Assembly (NCBI RefSeq): GCF_016461825.1
Contig: NZ_JAEMNU010000120.1
Coordinates: forward strand, 12,833-67,132
Length of the DNA stretch: 54,300 bases
Origin: Rugamonas violacea
GTDB lineage: Bacteria; Pseudomonadota; Gammaproteobacteria; Burkholderiales; Burkholderiaceae_D
Direction: 5' to 3'
In this document: positions 8,432-16,446 of the stretch, one piece after another
Position numbering within the stretch: position 1 is the first letter of the stretch
Layout of the letters: each line of letters opens with the position of its first letter
Position numbers and translations under genes: made by a program
Notes under the pieces: model-generated
Database searches by the model: none
Seen by the model: only the letters and a program-made list of their open reading frames with translations
Told to the model about the DNA's origin: nothing

Positions 8432-9705
8432 CCAACCATCCAGCCACGCCGGCCGCCGCTGCTAACGCCGCTAACGCCGCTAACGCCGCTAACGCCGCCA
8501 ACGTCGCCAATGCCGGCCATACCGCCACGCCCGACGGCGCGCAAATGAGCGCCCGACCCAGCGTGCCGGTCAGCGCCGACTGCCGCTGCGTATTGACCGA
8601 CGGCCGCGTATTGACCGTCACCGCCAGCCGCCGCCCGCGCGCCAATCGCGCCGACGTCAAGTGCGCGCTGGCCGGCGCTGCGGCGCTGGGCGAGCGGGTG
8701 CAAGAGGTGGTGCGGCTGGCGCGCCACACCGAGGCCCGCTTCGACAGCCGCGACCAGGTGGTGCTGAGCATGGACCTGCTGCCGGCCAGCGGCGAGCGCG
8801 ATTGGGAGCTGGCCGCCGTACTGGCCGACCGCATGGTACGCGGCGAATATCGTAGCGGCGCCGCTGCGCTGTACGCGCAGGGCTGGTCGGACGCCTGGCA
8901 TCTGGGCCAGGTGAGTGGGCAATCGCCGCAGGCCATCGCATCGCTGCGCCGCCATCTGGCCGCTGCGGCACTCGCATCGGCATCCGTGCCGGCGGTCGGC
9001 GCCCTCGTTGCCGCCACAGGCGAACCAGGCGGCATCAGCCTTGTCGTCGGCGGCGATGGTGGTGGCGGTGCCGCCGAAGTCGACAGCATCGCCGCGCTGC
9101 CGGCCGTCCTGCGCATCAGCCACCTGGGCGCGTTGAGCGGGCACACCGATCCGGCGTCGGCCGTGTCCACCGCGCGTGCCTGGTTCCCGCTGCACAGCGG
9201 CGGCGTCAACGATGCGTTGGGCTGGGTCGACGTCAGCGTCTACCCGATAGTCGCCAGCGGTGCCGACGAAGAGGATACAATCGCCGCGCCGGGGCTCGAC
9301 GCCAGCATCCAGCTGGCGTTGCGCCAGGCGCTGGTCGGCGCGCGCCATTTCGACGGCCGTGGCCTGGGCCGCTGGCGCACCGTGGTGCGCTTCGGCCAGC
9401 CCCGCTTCGAGGGCAATTCTTATCAACTGGCGCTGGTGATGGCCGACCGCTTGGCGCGCGGCCGCGAGTTCGTCCCGCGCGGCCGTTTGATCGCCAGCGG
9501 CTGCTCCAGCGCCTGGCACGCCGGCCGGGTCGAGACGGTCGATGGCCTGGCGGCCAAGGCGGCGCTGATTTTGCGCCAGGTGGTGGACGGTGACCGTGTG
9601 CTGCTGCCCAAGGAGTGGCAGGCCGGCCTGCCGGCTGGCTTCGCGGCCGCCGTCAAGGTTCGCGGCGCCAGCGTCGCCTGTATCGAACGAATCGGTGTGA
9701 TCTGA
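8428..9705 (+). CDS. Duplicated Lon-protease-like (S16 fold) domain protein
   Basis: 425 aa from ATG 8428, which has AAGGAG upstream and overlaps the previous stop. The N-terminus has an Asn-Ala-Ala repeat. Two related halves follow. The second half reads FEGNSYQLALVMADRL, then VPRGRLIASGCSS, AGRVETVDGLAAK and DRVLLPKEW. This tracks the proteolytic domain of Lon and RadA (DGPSAG, MTGEI, GRVLPIGGLKEK, VLIP). Ser331 sits where Lon has its nucleophile and Lys377 where Lon has its catalytic Lys. Their spacing is 46 residues, against 43 in E. coli Lon. The first half (ASGERDWELAAVLADRM, QGWSDAWHLGQVSG) has the same layout but lacks the Ser and Lys, so it looks inactive. No AAA+ module is present. 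Whether it is a protease or a binding fold cannot be told from sequence alone. Confidence 0.6.
   Translation: MTNHPATPAAAANAANAANAANAANVANAGHTATPDGAQMSARPSVPVSADCRCVLTDGRVLTVTASRRPRANRADVKCALAGAAALGERVQEVVRLARHTEARFDSRDQVVLSMDLLPASGERDWELAAVLADRMVRGEYRSGAAALYAQGWSDAWHLGQVSGQSPQAIASLRRHLAAAALASASVPAVGALVAATGEPGGISLVVGGDGGGGAAEVDSIAALPAVLRISHLGALSGHTDPASAVSTARAWFPLHSGGVNDALGWVDVSVYPIVASGADEEDTIAAPGLDASIQLALRQALVGARHFDGRGLGRWRTVVRFGQPRFEGNSYQLALVMADRLARGREFVPRGRLIASGCSSAWHAGRVETVDGLAAKAALILRQVVDGDRVLLPKEWQAGLPAGFAAAVKVRGASVACIERIGVI
8461..8514 (+). repeat. Six 9-bp tandem units in the N-terminal coding region
   Basis: Four identical GCTAACGCC units (8461, 8470, 8479, 8488) are followed by two diverged units (8497, 8506). 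They encode Ala-Asn-Ala repeats near the N-terminus of the Lon-like protein. Because the unit is 9 bp, slippage would change length without changing frame. A likely flexible, length-variable leader. Confidence 0.85.
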
Positions 9706-9795
9706 ATCGTGCGCAAGAATGAAAGCGGCACGCCCCTGCTAAAATCGGTGTCTGGCGGGGCGCGGCCAGTGGATGAATCAAGTTAGGAGTCTGAC

Positions 9796-12126
9796 ATGTT
9801 CCAAATGTTTGGTTTTGGCGGCGTTAAATGCCCGCGTTGCGAGCACAAGAACGACGACCAGTCGGGCTACTGCAATCACTGCGGTTTGACATTGGGCGCC
9901 TCGCGCAACGAGCCGGTGCTGCGCGACAATCGCTGGATTCCCGGCGACGACGAGCTGGCCGTCTACTTCGGCGTGCGCGAGCTGTCGGGCATCTTCACCA
10001 AGACGCTGCGCGTGCCGGCCACCGCCCGCGCCTACATCCTGCAAGCCGACAAGGCCACCGAGGTGCCGCAGGGCGAGTACGAGATCGAGGGCTTCTTCAC
10101 CCGTCTGAACCACCTGCTGCGCAGCCAGCACGCCGAAATCCTGATCACCCGCAGCACGCCGCTGCCGGTCGAATTCTCCTTCAGCGACCTGCATACGGCC
10201 GAACACCTCAAGGTCTCGGCCCGCTTCGCCGTCGGCCTCAAGGTGGAGAACGTGGCGGCCTTCGCCCAGCACTTCATGACCGTGCCCGGCTCGGTCACCA
10301 CGCTGCACCTGCACGATTTGCTGGCGCCGTCGGTGCGCCAGTTGGCCGCCGAATTCATCGGCGCCCGTTCGATGCGCGACATGGCGCACAACGCCGAACT
10401 GCGCGCCCAGCTCGACGAACGCCTGCAAAACGCGCTCAAGCAGCGCCTGGCCGAATACGGCCTGGCCGTGAGCCAGGTGGAAACGGCGGCGCTGCGCCAC
10501 GACAAATTCGACCACAACCGCGAGCGCATCGGCACGCTGTGGCTGGTGGCCGACGAGCGCCATGTGCAACTGGAGCACGTCAAGCAGCTCGATCAAATCT
10601 ACGACGAGGAAGAGTGGCAGGCCATCTGGCGCGAGGAGCAGAAGCAGCGCAGCGAGCATCGCCGCGCCGAGCTGCGCCAGGACGCCGGCGTGCAGAAGGC
10701 CGAGCTGGCGCTGCAGGAGGCCGAGCGGGTGCAGGCGATCCGCGCCCGCGAGGTCGACCTGTACGGCCGCATCATCGAATCGAAGACACGCAAGGCGGCG
10801 CTGGAGAGCGGCGCCGGCACCACGCTGGCCGAACTGGAACACGAACTGTCGCGCAACAAGGCGCACCGCGCCGGCGACACGGCCGACTGGGAGCATGTGC
10901 GCCATCTGGCGCAGATCAAGATGCGCACCGAGCTGGAAGTGACCCAGCAGGCCGCCACGCAGGACCGCCAACTGGCGCAACAGCACTTTGGCCAGCAGCT
11001 GCGCCAGCAGGCGATCCAGAACCAGATCGCCCAGGCCCTGCTGATCGAGGACGAGTCGCGCCGCCGCGCCGAGCTGGCGCGCCTGCGCCAGCGCGAGGAG
11101 GAGGAGGGCAAGCGCCAGGCGCAGATGGAGGCCGAGCAGCACGTCGCCCACTTCCAGGGGCTGGCGCTGGCCAACGCCGCGCGCCGCCGCGAGGCCGAGC
11201 GGGTGCAGGAGTGGGAAGACCAGCTGGCCCTGGCGCGCCAGCGCGAGCTGCTGCGCGGCGACGCCGTCAAGGACGCCGCCAACGCCGTGCAAGTGGCCGA
11301 GATCAACGACAAGATCGAACAGCTGCGCCGCAGCGGCGCCCAGGCCGACGCCGTCGCCCAGTACGAGAAGCTGCTGCGCACCATCGAGGCCGACGGCATC
11401 CACGCGCGGCAGAACCAGGCCAACGTCAACCAGGCCATGCTGGACCAGCTGGCCGTCGACGAGCAGCGCCAGATTCTGGCGCAGAAGGAGCACGAGGCGC
11501 AGTGGCAGCGCGAGCTGAAGGCGCGCGAGCACGAACGCGACGAGCGCTTCGCCCGCTGGAAGGGCGAGTACGACCTGCTGCTGGCCCAGCAGCAGCACGA
11601 GATCGAGCGCATCGCCGCCATCGGCGCGCTGAGCGACAGCGGCAAGGTGGCCACCGCCGCCACGCCGAACGCCGCCGCGCTGACGCAGATCATGAAGCTG
11701 CAGATCCAGGGCGGCATGAGCGCCGAACAGATTCAGGCCTTGGCCCAGGTGGTCGCCGCCGAACACGGCGTGACGCCGCAGGAAGCGGCCCGTCTGGCCC
11801 AGGAGCGCGTGCTTGAAGAACGCGCCCAGCGCGACGCCGACATGGACAAGGACCGCCGCCACCAGCTCGACCTGCTCAATTTGCAGATCACCGCCGGCGC
11901 CAACGCCTTGACCACGCAGAGCCAGTTGGGCGTCGGCGTGGCGCAGGCGCAGGGCGGCGGGGCGATCCACCATCACCACGCCGCAGCGCCGCAGACAGCG
12001 GCGCCGGCATCGGCCGCGCACCTGGTGCCCGAGCTGCCCAAGTATTGCCGCAACGGTCATCCGACGCGGCCCGGCCACCCGTTCGACAAGTTCTGCGCCG
12101 AATGCGGCGTGCCGCTACAACCCTGA
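9796..12126 (+). CDS. SPFH-domain coiled-coil protein with terminal zinc ribbons
   Basis: 776 aa; the ATG at 9796 has AGGAG upstream. The N-terminus is a zinc ribbon (CPRC at residues 12-15, CNHCG at 26-30). Residues 45-265 form an SPFH/prohibitin-like domain of the type called 'virion core protein-like' (YdjI-like, COG4260), ending in LAEYGLAVSQVETAAL. A very long charged coiled coil follows (about 270-640; many EAER, RQREEE and QKEHEAQ runs). The C-terminus is a second zinc ribbon (YCRNGH, then FCAECG). SPFH proteins assemble into membrane-linked rings or scaffolds. Its close partner is the kinase starting 24 bp downstream. A 90-bp gap upstream with a TAAAAT box at 9740-9745 may hold a secondary promoter. 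Family call is confident; the cellular role is not known. Confidence 0.85.
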   Translation: MFQMFGFGGVKCPRCEHKNDDQSGYCNHCGLTLGASRNEPVLRDNRWIPGDDELAVYFGVRELSGIFTKTLRVPATARAYILQADKATEVPQGEYEIEGFFTRLNHLLRSQHAEILITRSTPLPVEFSFSDLHTAEHLKVSARFAVGLKVENVAAFAQHFMTVPGSVTTLHLHDLLAPSVRQLAAEFIGARSMRDMAHNAELRAQLDERLQNALKQRLAEYGLAVSQVETAALRHDKFDHNRERIGTLWLVADERHVQLEHVKQLDQIYDEEEWQAIWREEQKQRSEHRRAELRQDAGVQKAELALQEAERVQAIRAREVDLYGRIIESKTRKAALESGAGTTLAELEHELSRNKAHRAGDTADWEHVRHLAQIKMRTELEVTQQAATQDRQLAQQHFGQQLRQQAIQNQIAQALLIEDESRRRAELARLRQREEEEGKRQAQMEAEQHVAHFQGLALANAARRREAERVQEWEDQLALARQRELLRGDAVKDAANAVQVAEINDKIEQLRRSGAQADAVAQYEKLLRTIEADGIHARQNQANVNQAMLDQLAVDEQRQILAQKEHEAQWQRELKAREHERDERFARWKGEYDLLLAQQQHEIERIAAIGALSDSGKVATAATPNAAALTQIMKLQIQGGMSAEQIQALAQVVAAEHGVTPQEAARLAQERVLEERAQRDADMDKDRRHQLDLLNLQITAGANALTTQSQLGVGVAQAQGGGAIHHHHAAAPQTAAPASAAHLVPELPKYCRNGHPTRPGHPFDKFCAECGVPLQP

Positions 12127-12149
12127 TGGAATCGGCCTGACACGATTTG

Positions 12150-14489
12150 ATGATGCAAACAGCAAGAGAAAAGATCCGCGAACTGCGCGCCTTGCACGAT
12201 GACGGTCTGCTGAGCTTACAAGAGTTCGACCGCCGCAAAAACGCCATCCTCGACGCCGAGTACTCGCCGCCGGGTGGCGCCCCTGCGGGCACGGCCGGGG
12301 CATCCGCGCTGCCGCCGCCAGCGCGCCAAGGCACCGAGCTGGGGCTGATGTCCGGCCAGGAAATCGGCCCGCAGAACCGCCGCTACCGGCTCGAACGCCT
12401 GATCGGCATGGGCGGCATGGGCCAGGTGTGGCAGGCCACCGACCTGGCCACCCACGCCGAGCTGGGTCACAGCGACATGGTGGCGCTGAAGATCCTGCCG
12501 CCGCAGCTGACGCAAAGCGCCACCCACGCCAAGCTGCTGATCGAGGAGGCGACCCAGGCGCGCAAGCTGGCGCACGAAAACATCGTCCGCGTCTACGAGT
12601 GGGCGCAGGACCCGGCCACGGCCAGTTACTTCATCATCATGGAATACCTGGAGGGCGAGGACCTGGACGCCTTCCTGGCCCGCGAAGGCGTGCTGGCGCT
12701 GGAGCGCATCTGCGAGCTGATCGAGCCGGTGGCGCACGCGCTGCAATACGCCTGGGACAAGCACAAGCTGGTGCACCGCGATATCAAGCCGGGCAACGTC
12801 TTCCTGACCAAGCGCGGCGAGATCAAGCTGCTCGACTTCGGCATCGCCTCGCGCGCGCGCAGCGCCGGCAGCAGCCTGGGACTGCAGACGCCCAACGCCG
12901 GCACCGCCGGCTATCGCGCGCCGGAGGCCGGCACCCACGCCCGCCAACCGAGTCCACGGCTGGACGTGTACGCCGTCGCCGTGATGATCTACCAGATGCT
13001 GGAGGGCCGGCTGCCCTTCGACGACATGCGCACGGCGGACATCCACCCTTCGGCGCCGGCTTCGCTGAACCTGCGCCAGTGGCAGGTGCTGCAAAGCGGC
13101 TTCGCCTACGCGCAGGAGCGCCGTCCCGCCACGGTGGCCGAGCTGCTCGACGGCCTGCGCGCCGCCGCCGGGCCGAACGAGCAGGAGTTGGCCGAGCAGG
13201 CCGCCGAGGCCGAGCGCGCGCGCCTGGCCGAGCAGCAGCGCCGCAAGGAACAGGCGGAGCAGGCCGTCCTGGCCGAACAGGCCCGCGCCGTCGAGCAGAA
13301 GCGCCAGGCCGAACTCAACGCCCGCCGGCTGGCCGAGGCGCAGGCCGCCGCGCAGGTGGCGGCGCAGGCGGCGGCGATCGAAAAGGTCAAACTCGACCAG
13401 CAGCGCCGCGAACTCGAAGCCCGGCAGCGCGTCGAGGCCGAGGCGGCCGCCAAGATCCGCAAGCAGCAGCTGCGCGAGCAGTTGCAGGCGCGCCGCGAGG
13501 CCGACGCCAAGGAGGCGCGCGAGGCCAAGGAGGAGCAACAGCGCAAGCTCAATCAGTTGAAGGTCGAGGCGGCCTACCGCAGCGAGCAGGAGCGCCACCG
13601 CAAGCAGCTGGCCGCGCGCAACGCCGCCGAACTGGCCACGCTGATGCCCACTGCGGCCAGCCCCGTGGCCGACCCCAGCGGTGTGCTGCGCGACCGCTTC
13701 CTCGACGGCACCGGCAGCGGTCCCGAGCTGGTGCTGATCCCCACCGGCCGCTTTCAAATGGGCTCGCCGGAGCATGAGCAGGCCATCGCCATTCAGGCCG
13801 GCGCGCAGAAGGGCTGGCTGGAGCGCGAGACGCCGCATCACTGGGTCGGCATCGAACAGCCGTTCGCGCTGGGCCGCCACCCGGTCACGGTGGGGCAGTG
13901 GCAGCTGTTCGTCCGCGCCACCGGCTGGGAGTCCTTGTCCGACACCGACTGGCGCGCGCCCGGCTTCAAGCAGAGCGACGAGCATCCGGTGGTCGGCGTC
14001 AGCTGGAACGACGCCCAGCTATACCTGCGCTGGCTGTCCGAGCGCACCGGCCAGTTGTACCGCCTGCCCAGCGAGGCGGAGTGGGAGTACGCCTGCCGCG
14101 CCGGCACCCGCACCGCCTTCAGCTTCGGCGACGAGATCAGCACCGAGCGGGCCAACTACGACGGCCATTACACCTACAACGGCAGCCCGCGCGGCCAGTA
14201 CGTGCAGGGCACCAGCAAGGTGGGCAGCTACGCGCCCAATCCGTGGGGACTGTTCGACATGCACGGCAACGTGTGGGAGTGGGTGCAGGACGTGGTGCAC
14301 GAAAACTACCAGGGCGCGCCGGCCGACGGCCGCGCCTGGGAAGAGGACGGCGACAGCGTGCGCCGCGCGCTGCGCGGCGGCGCCTGGCTGTACAACCCGC
14401 GCTATCTGCGTTCGGCGGTGCGCAACGGCTTCTCGGCCGTGCTGGCCAACGACATCGTCGGCTTCCGCGTCGCCCGCAAGCTGGTCTAG
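12150..14489 (+). CDS. Ser/Thr protein kinase fused to SUMF1/FGE-type domain
   Basis: 779 aa from ATG 12150; there is a second ATG at 12153, an in-frame TTG at 12147 and a weak ribosome site. Residues 5-35 resemble a SHOCT motif (LRALHDDGLLSLQEFDRRK). A Hanks kinase domain (about 78-340) has the glycine loop GMGGMGQVW, Lys114 in VALK, catalytic Asp211 in HRDIKPGN, Asp229 in DFG and an APE motif, so it should be active. A charged coiled coil follows (345-500). Residues 525-779 form a formylglycine-generating-enzyme-like domain (MGSPEHE, RLPSEAEWEYACRAG, NVWEW, LRGGAW, GFRVAR). The C-terminal active-site cysteines of true FGE are missing (NPRYLRSAVR instead of CxxYC-type), so this domain is more likely a ligand-binding module. 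No transmembrane helix. Last gene of the operon. Confidence 0.9.
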   Translation: MMQTAREKIRELRALHDDGLLSLQEFDRRKNAILDAEYSPPGGAPAGTAGASALPPPARQGTELGLMSGQEIGPQNRRYRLERLIGMGGMGQVWQATDLATHAELGHSDMVALKILPPQLTQSATHAKLLIEEATQARKLAHENIVRVYEWAQDPATASYFIIMEYLEGEDLDAFLAREGVLALERICELIEPVAHALQYAWDKHKLVHRDIKPGNVFLTKRGEIKLLDFGIASRARSAGSSLGLQTPNAGTAGYRAPEAGTHARQPSPRLDVYAVAVMIYQMLEGRLPFDDMRTADIHPSAPASLNLRQWQVLQSGFAYAQERRPATVAELLDGLRAAAGPNEQELAEQAAEAERARLAEQQRRKEQAEQAVLAEQARAVEQKRQAELNARRLAEAQAAAQVAAQAAAIEKVKLDQQRRELEARQRVEAEAAAKIRKQQLREQLQARREADAKEAREAKEEQQRKLNQLKVEAAYRSEQERHRKQLAARNAAELATLMPTAASPVADPSGVLRDRFLDGTGSGPELVLIPTGRFQMGSPEHEQAIAIQAGAQKGWLERETPHHWVGIEQPFALGRHPVTVGQWQLFVRATGWESLSDTDWRAPGFKQSDEHPVVGVSWNDAQLYLRWLSERTGQLYRLPSEAEWEYACRAGTRTAFSFGDEISTERANYDGHYTYNGSPRGQYVQGTSKVGSYAPNPWGLFDMHGNVWEWVQDVVHENYQGAPADGRAWEEDGDSVRRALRGGAWLYNPRYLRSAVRNGFSAVLANDIVGFRVARKLV

Positions 14490-14611
14490 CCGGCGCGTCG
14501 GCGGCTATAAAACCACCGAAGGGCGAACCGCCGGGGTCAGCCCGCGCGTCGGCGGCTATCAAACCACCCAAGGGCGAACCGCCGGGGTCAGACCCTCGCG
14601 GGTCTGACCCC
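14490..14611. repeat. 51-bp tandem duplication ending in a 12-bp-stem palindrome
   Basis: Two near-identical 51-bp units (14490-14540 and 14541-14591) are followed by a perfect inverted repeat at 14584-14611 (GGGGTCAGACCC, loop TCGC, GGGTCTGACCCC). The same block, in opposite orientation, lies at 51171-51237, so it is a dispersed element. It sits between convergent genes and could terminate transcription from both sides, though there is no T-tract. Confidence 0.85.
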
Positions 14612-14631
14612 AGTCTCTGCCTGTGGGTTTC

Positions 14632-15516
14632 TCAGCCCAGCCGCTCCATCACAAAATCGACAAAGCTGCGCACCTTGGCGCTGGGCCGGTGTTCAGCGCG
14701 CCGCACCACGTGCATGACGCGGGTCGGCAGCTGCCAGTCCGGCAGCAGCGCGGTCAGCGCGCCGGCGGCTATCGGCTCGTCGAGCAGCGAATCCGGCTGC
14801 ACCACCACGCCCATGCCGTTCAGCGCGGCCGCCAGCAGCGCCGGGCCGTTGTTGCTGACGAAGGAGCCCAGCACCGGCACCGCCACCATCTGTCCGTCCC
14901 GGCTGAAGCGCCACTGCGGATTGCTGCCCCACGAGGCGAAGGCCAGGCAGTTGTGCCGCGCCAGGTCGGACGGGTGGCCCGGTGTGCCGTGGCGCGCCAG
15001 ATAGGCCGGACTGGCGGCGGCCAGCATGCGCGTGGCGCGCAGCGGCCGGGCGATCAGCTCGGCGTCGTTGACGCTGCCGGAGCGCAGCGCGATGTCGATC
15101 TCCTCCTCGGCCAGGTCGACCACGCGGTTGTTCAGTTGCAGGTCGATCTGCACCTTGGGATAGGCGGCGCTGTACTCGCTGATGACCGGCATCAGCCGCA
15201 GCGCGCCGAACACCACCGGCGCGCTGACCCGCAAGCGGCCCTGCGGCACGCTGCGCAGGTTCTCCGCCACCTGGTCGGCGGCGGCCACGCTGGCCAGCAC
15301 GTCGCGACAGCGCTCCAGATAGCTGGCGCCGATCTCGGTGAGCGTGTGACGGCGCGTGGTGCGTTCGATCAGGCTGGCGCCCAACTGCTGTTCCAGCGCT
15401 TGCACGTGCTTGCCCACCATGACGGAGGAGATGTCCAGCTCCTTCGCGGCGGCGGCGAAACTGTCGGCCGTCGCGGCCACCACGAAGACCTGCATGCTGC
15501 GGAGTTTATCGCTCAT
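14632..15516 (-). CDS. LysR-family transcriptional regulator
   Basis: 294 aa. The N-terminal winged HTH is clear (MQVFVVAATADSFAAAAKEL, then VMVGKHVQALEQQLGASLIE and RHTLTEIG). The usual effector-binding domain fills residues 90-290 (GRLRVSAPVVFGALRLMPV, DIALRSGSV, LLPDW). Close in style to the large AaeR/DmlR-type subgroup of Burkholderiales. It is transcribed away from the DUF1330 gene at 15656, with a dyad in the shared intergenic region that is a good candidate for its binding site. The likely target is that gene; the inducer cannot be inferred. Confidence 0.93.
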   Translation of the reverse strand: MSDKLRSMQVFVVAATADSFAAAAKELDISSVMVGKHVQALEQQLGASLIERTTRRHTLTEIGASYLERCRDVLASVAAADQVAENLRSVPQGRLRVSAPVVFGALRLMPVISEYSAAYPKVQIDLQLNNRVVDLAEEEIDIALRSGSVNDAELIARPLRATRMLAAASPAYLARHGTPGHPSDLARHNCLAFASWGSNPQWRFSRDGQMVAVPVLGSFVSNNGPALLAAALNGMGVVVQPDSLLDEPIAAGALTALLPDWQLPTRVMHVVRRAEHRPSAKVRSFVDFVMERLG

Positions 15517-15536
15517 ATTCGGAAGTATTAGTTACG

Positions 15537-15555
15537 AGTATATGAATAATATACT
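15537..15555. promoter_or_regulatory. Candidate LysR operator, 7-5-7 perfect dyad
   Basis: AGTATAT-N5-ATATACT is a perfect inverted repeat in the AT-rich gap between the divergent lysR and DUF1330 genes. It fits the T-N11-A type of LysR box. The site is near the lysR start (20 bases upstream of its ATG), which fits autoregulation together with control of the divergent gene. Confidence 0.55.
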
Positions 15556-15655
15556 AATTTATCGCTTCAATAGTTTCGCTTATGCTGGTGGTCATGACGA
15601 AGCCCCGGCCAATCCGGCCGGGTGTAAGTCAGCCCCCCCCAACAGGAGAAACGAC

Positions 15656-15943
15656 ATGGCTGCATACGCGATCGGAAGTCTGACCATCCACAACACCGAA
15701 TGGCAAAAGGAGTACGGCGAGAAGATGCCGGCGCTGATACAAGCCCACGGCGGCAAGCTGCTGGGCCGTGGCGCGGCGCAGCATTTGGAAGGCGCGCCGC
15801 GCCTGCCGGGCACCACGGTGCTGCTGGAGTTCCCCAGCATCGAGCAGGCGCGCGCTTGGCAAGCCGACCCGCTGCACGAGGCGCTGCGCAAGCTGCGCAG
15901 CGGCGGCGCCGACTTCGACCTGCAACTGCTCGCCGGCGTCTAG
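15656..15943 (+). CDS. DUF1330 family protein
   Basis: 95 aa, starting at ATG 15656 with a strong AGGAG site. The sequence MAAYAIGSLTIHNTEWQKEY, then GGKLLGRGAAQHLEG and LEFPSIEQARAWQADP, matches the DUF1330 dimeric alpha-beta-barrel family, which usually runs 95-100 aa. The biochemical role of the family is not established. It is divergent from and probably controlled by the LysR gene at 14632-15516. Confidence 0.9.
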   Translation: MAAYAIGSLTIHNTEWQKEYGEKMPALIQAHGGKLLGRGAAQHLEGAPRLPGTTVLLEFPSIEQARAWQADPLHEALRKLRSGGADFDLQLLAGV

Positions 15944-16038
15944 CCGGGCGGGGCGCGTCTCGGCTCAATGGGAGATTGGCGAAGTGGGGCGAAACGGTGT
16001 AAATTGGCGATTCACCTATATTGCACTCAAGGAATAGC

Positions 16039-16446
16039 ATGTCGATCAAAGTCATCCGCGACCAATCCCTGCCCATGCGCCACGTCGCGCACATCCGCAA
16101 CCACCTGATTTCCGTTGACGAAGGCGTGGACATCGGCGGCAGCGAGGCCGGCCCGACCCCGCACGACCTGTACGACGCCGCGCTGAGCGCCTGCAAGGCG
16201 CTGACCCTGGTCTGGTACGCCAAGCGCAAGGGCATCCCGCTCGAAGACGTCGAAGTGAGCATGGAGCGCGACGCCAGCGAGGAGCGCCACGGCACCTACC
16301 GCCTGGCCGCCACCCTGCACCTGGGCGGCCCGCTGAGCGACGCCCAGCGCCAGGAGCTGCTGACCGTGGCCGACAAATGCCCCGTCCACAAACTGATGAC
16401 CAGCGTGACCACCGAGGTGAGCACCGTATTGGGAGAGGCAAAATGA
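16039..16446 (+). CDS. OsmC/Ohr-family peroxidase
   Basis: 135 aa from ATG 16039, with AAGGAA upstream and a TATATT box at 16017-16022. Both conserved cysteines are present (SACKALTL and DKCPVHKLM), so thiol-dependent reduction of organic peroxides is expected. Most similar in layout to the short OsmC (YhfA-like) branch. Its stop overlaps the pirin start by four bases (ATGA), so the two form an operon with a likely oxidative-stress theme. Confidence 0.9.
   Translation: MSIKVIRDQSLPMRHVAHIRNHLISVDEGVDIGGSEAGPTPHDLYDAALSACKALTLVWYAKRKGIPLEDVEVSMERDASEERHGTYRLAATLHLGGPLSDAQRQELLTVADKCPVHKLMTSVTTEVSTVLGEAK

Noticed and set aside
9778..12078. 766-codon minus-strand frame opposite the SPFH gene
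   Set aside because: Leu/Gln/Ala/His-rich mirror of the coiled coil, with no motif or ribosome site.
9796..12126. A phage or viral structural gene, from the 'virion core protein' family name
   Set aside because: That name is historical; the domain is SPFH and no other phage gene is nearby.
12216..13985. 589-codon minus-strand frame opposite the kinase-SUMF1 gene
   Set aside because: Mirror composition only; the plus strand has all kinase motifs.
13725..14489. A functional formylglycine-generating enzyme
   Set aside because: The active-site cysteines are absent and the domain is fused to a kinase.
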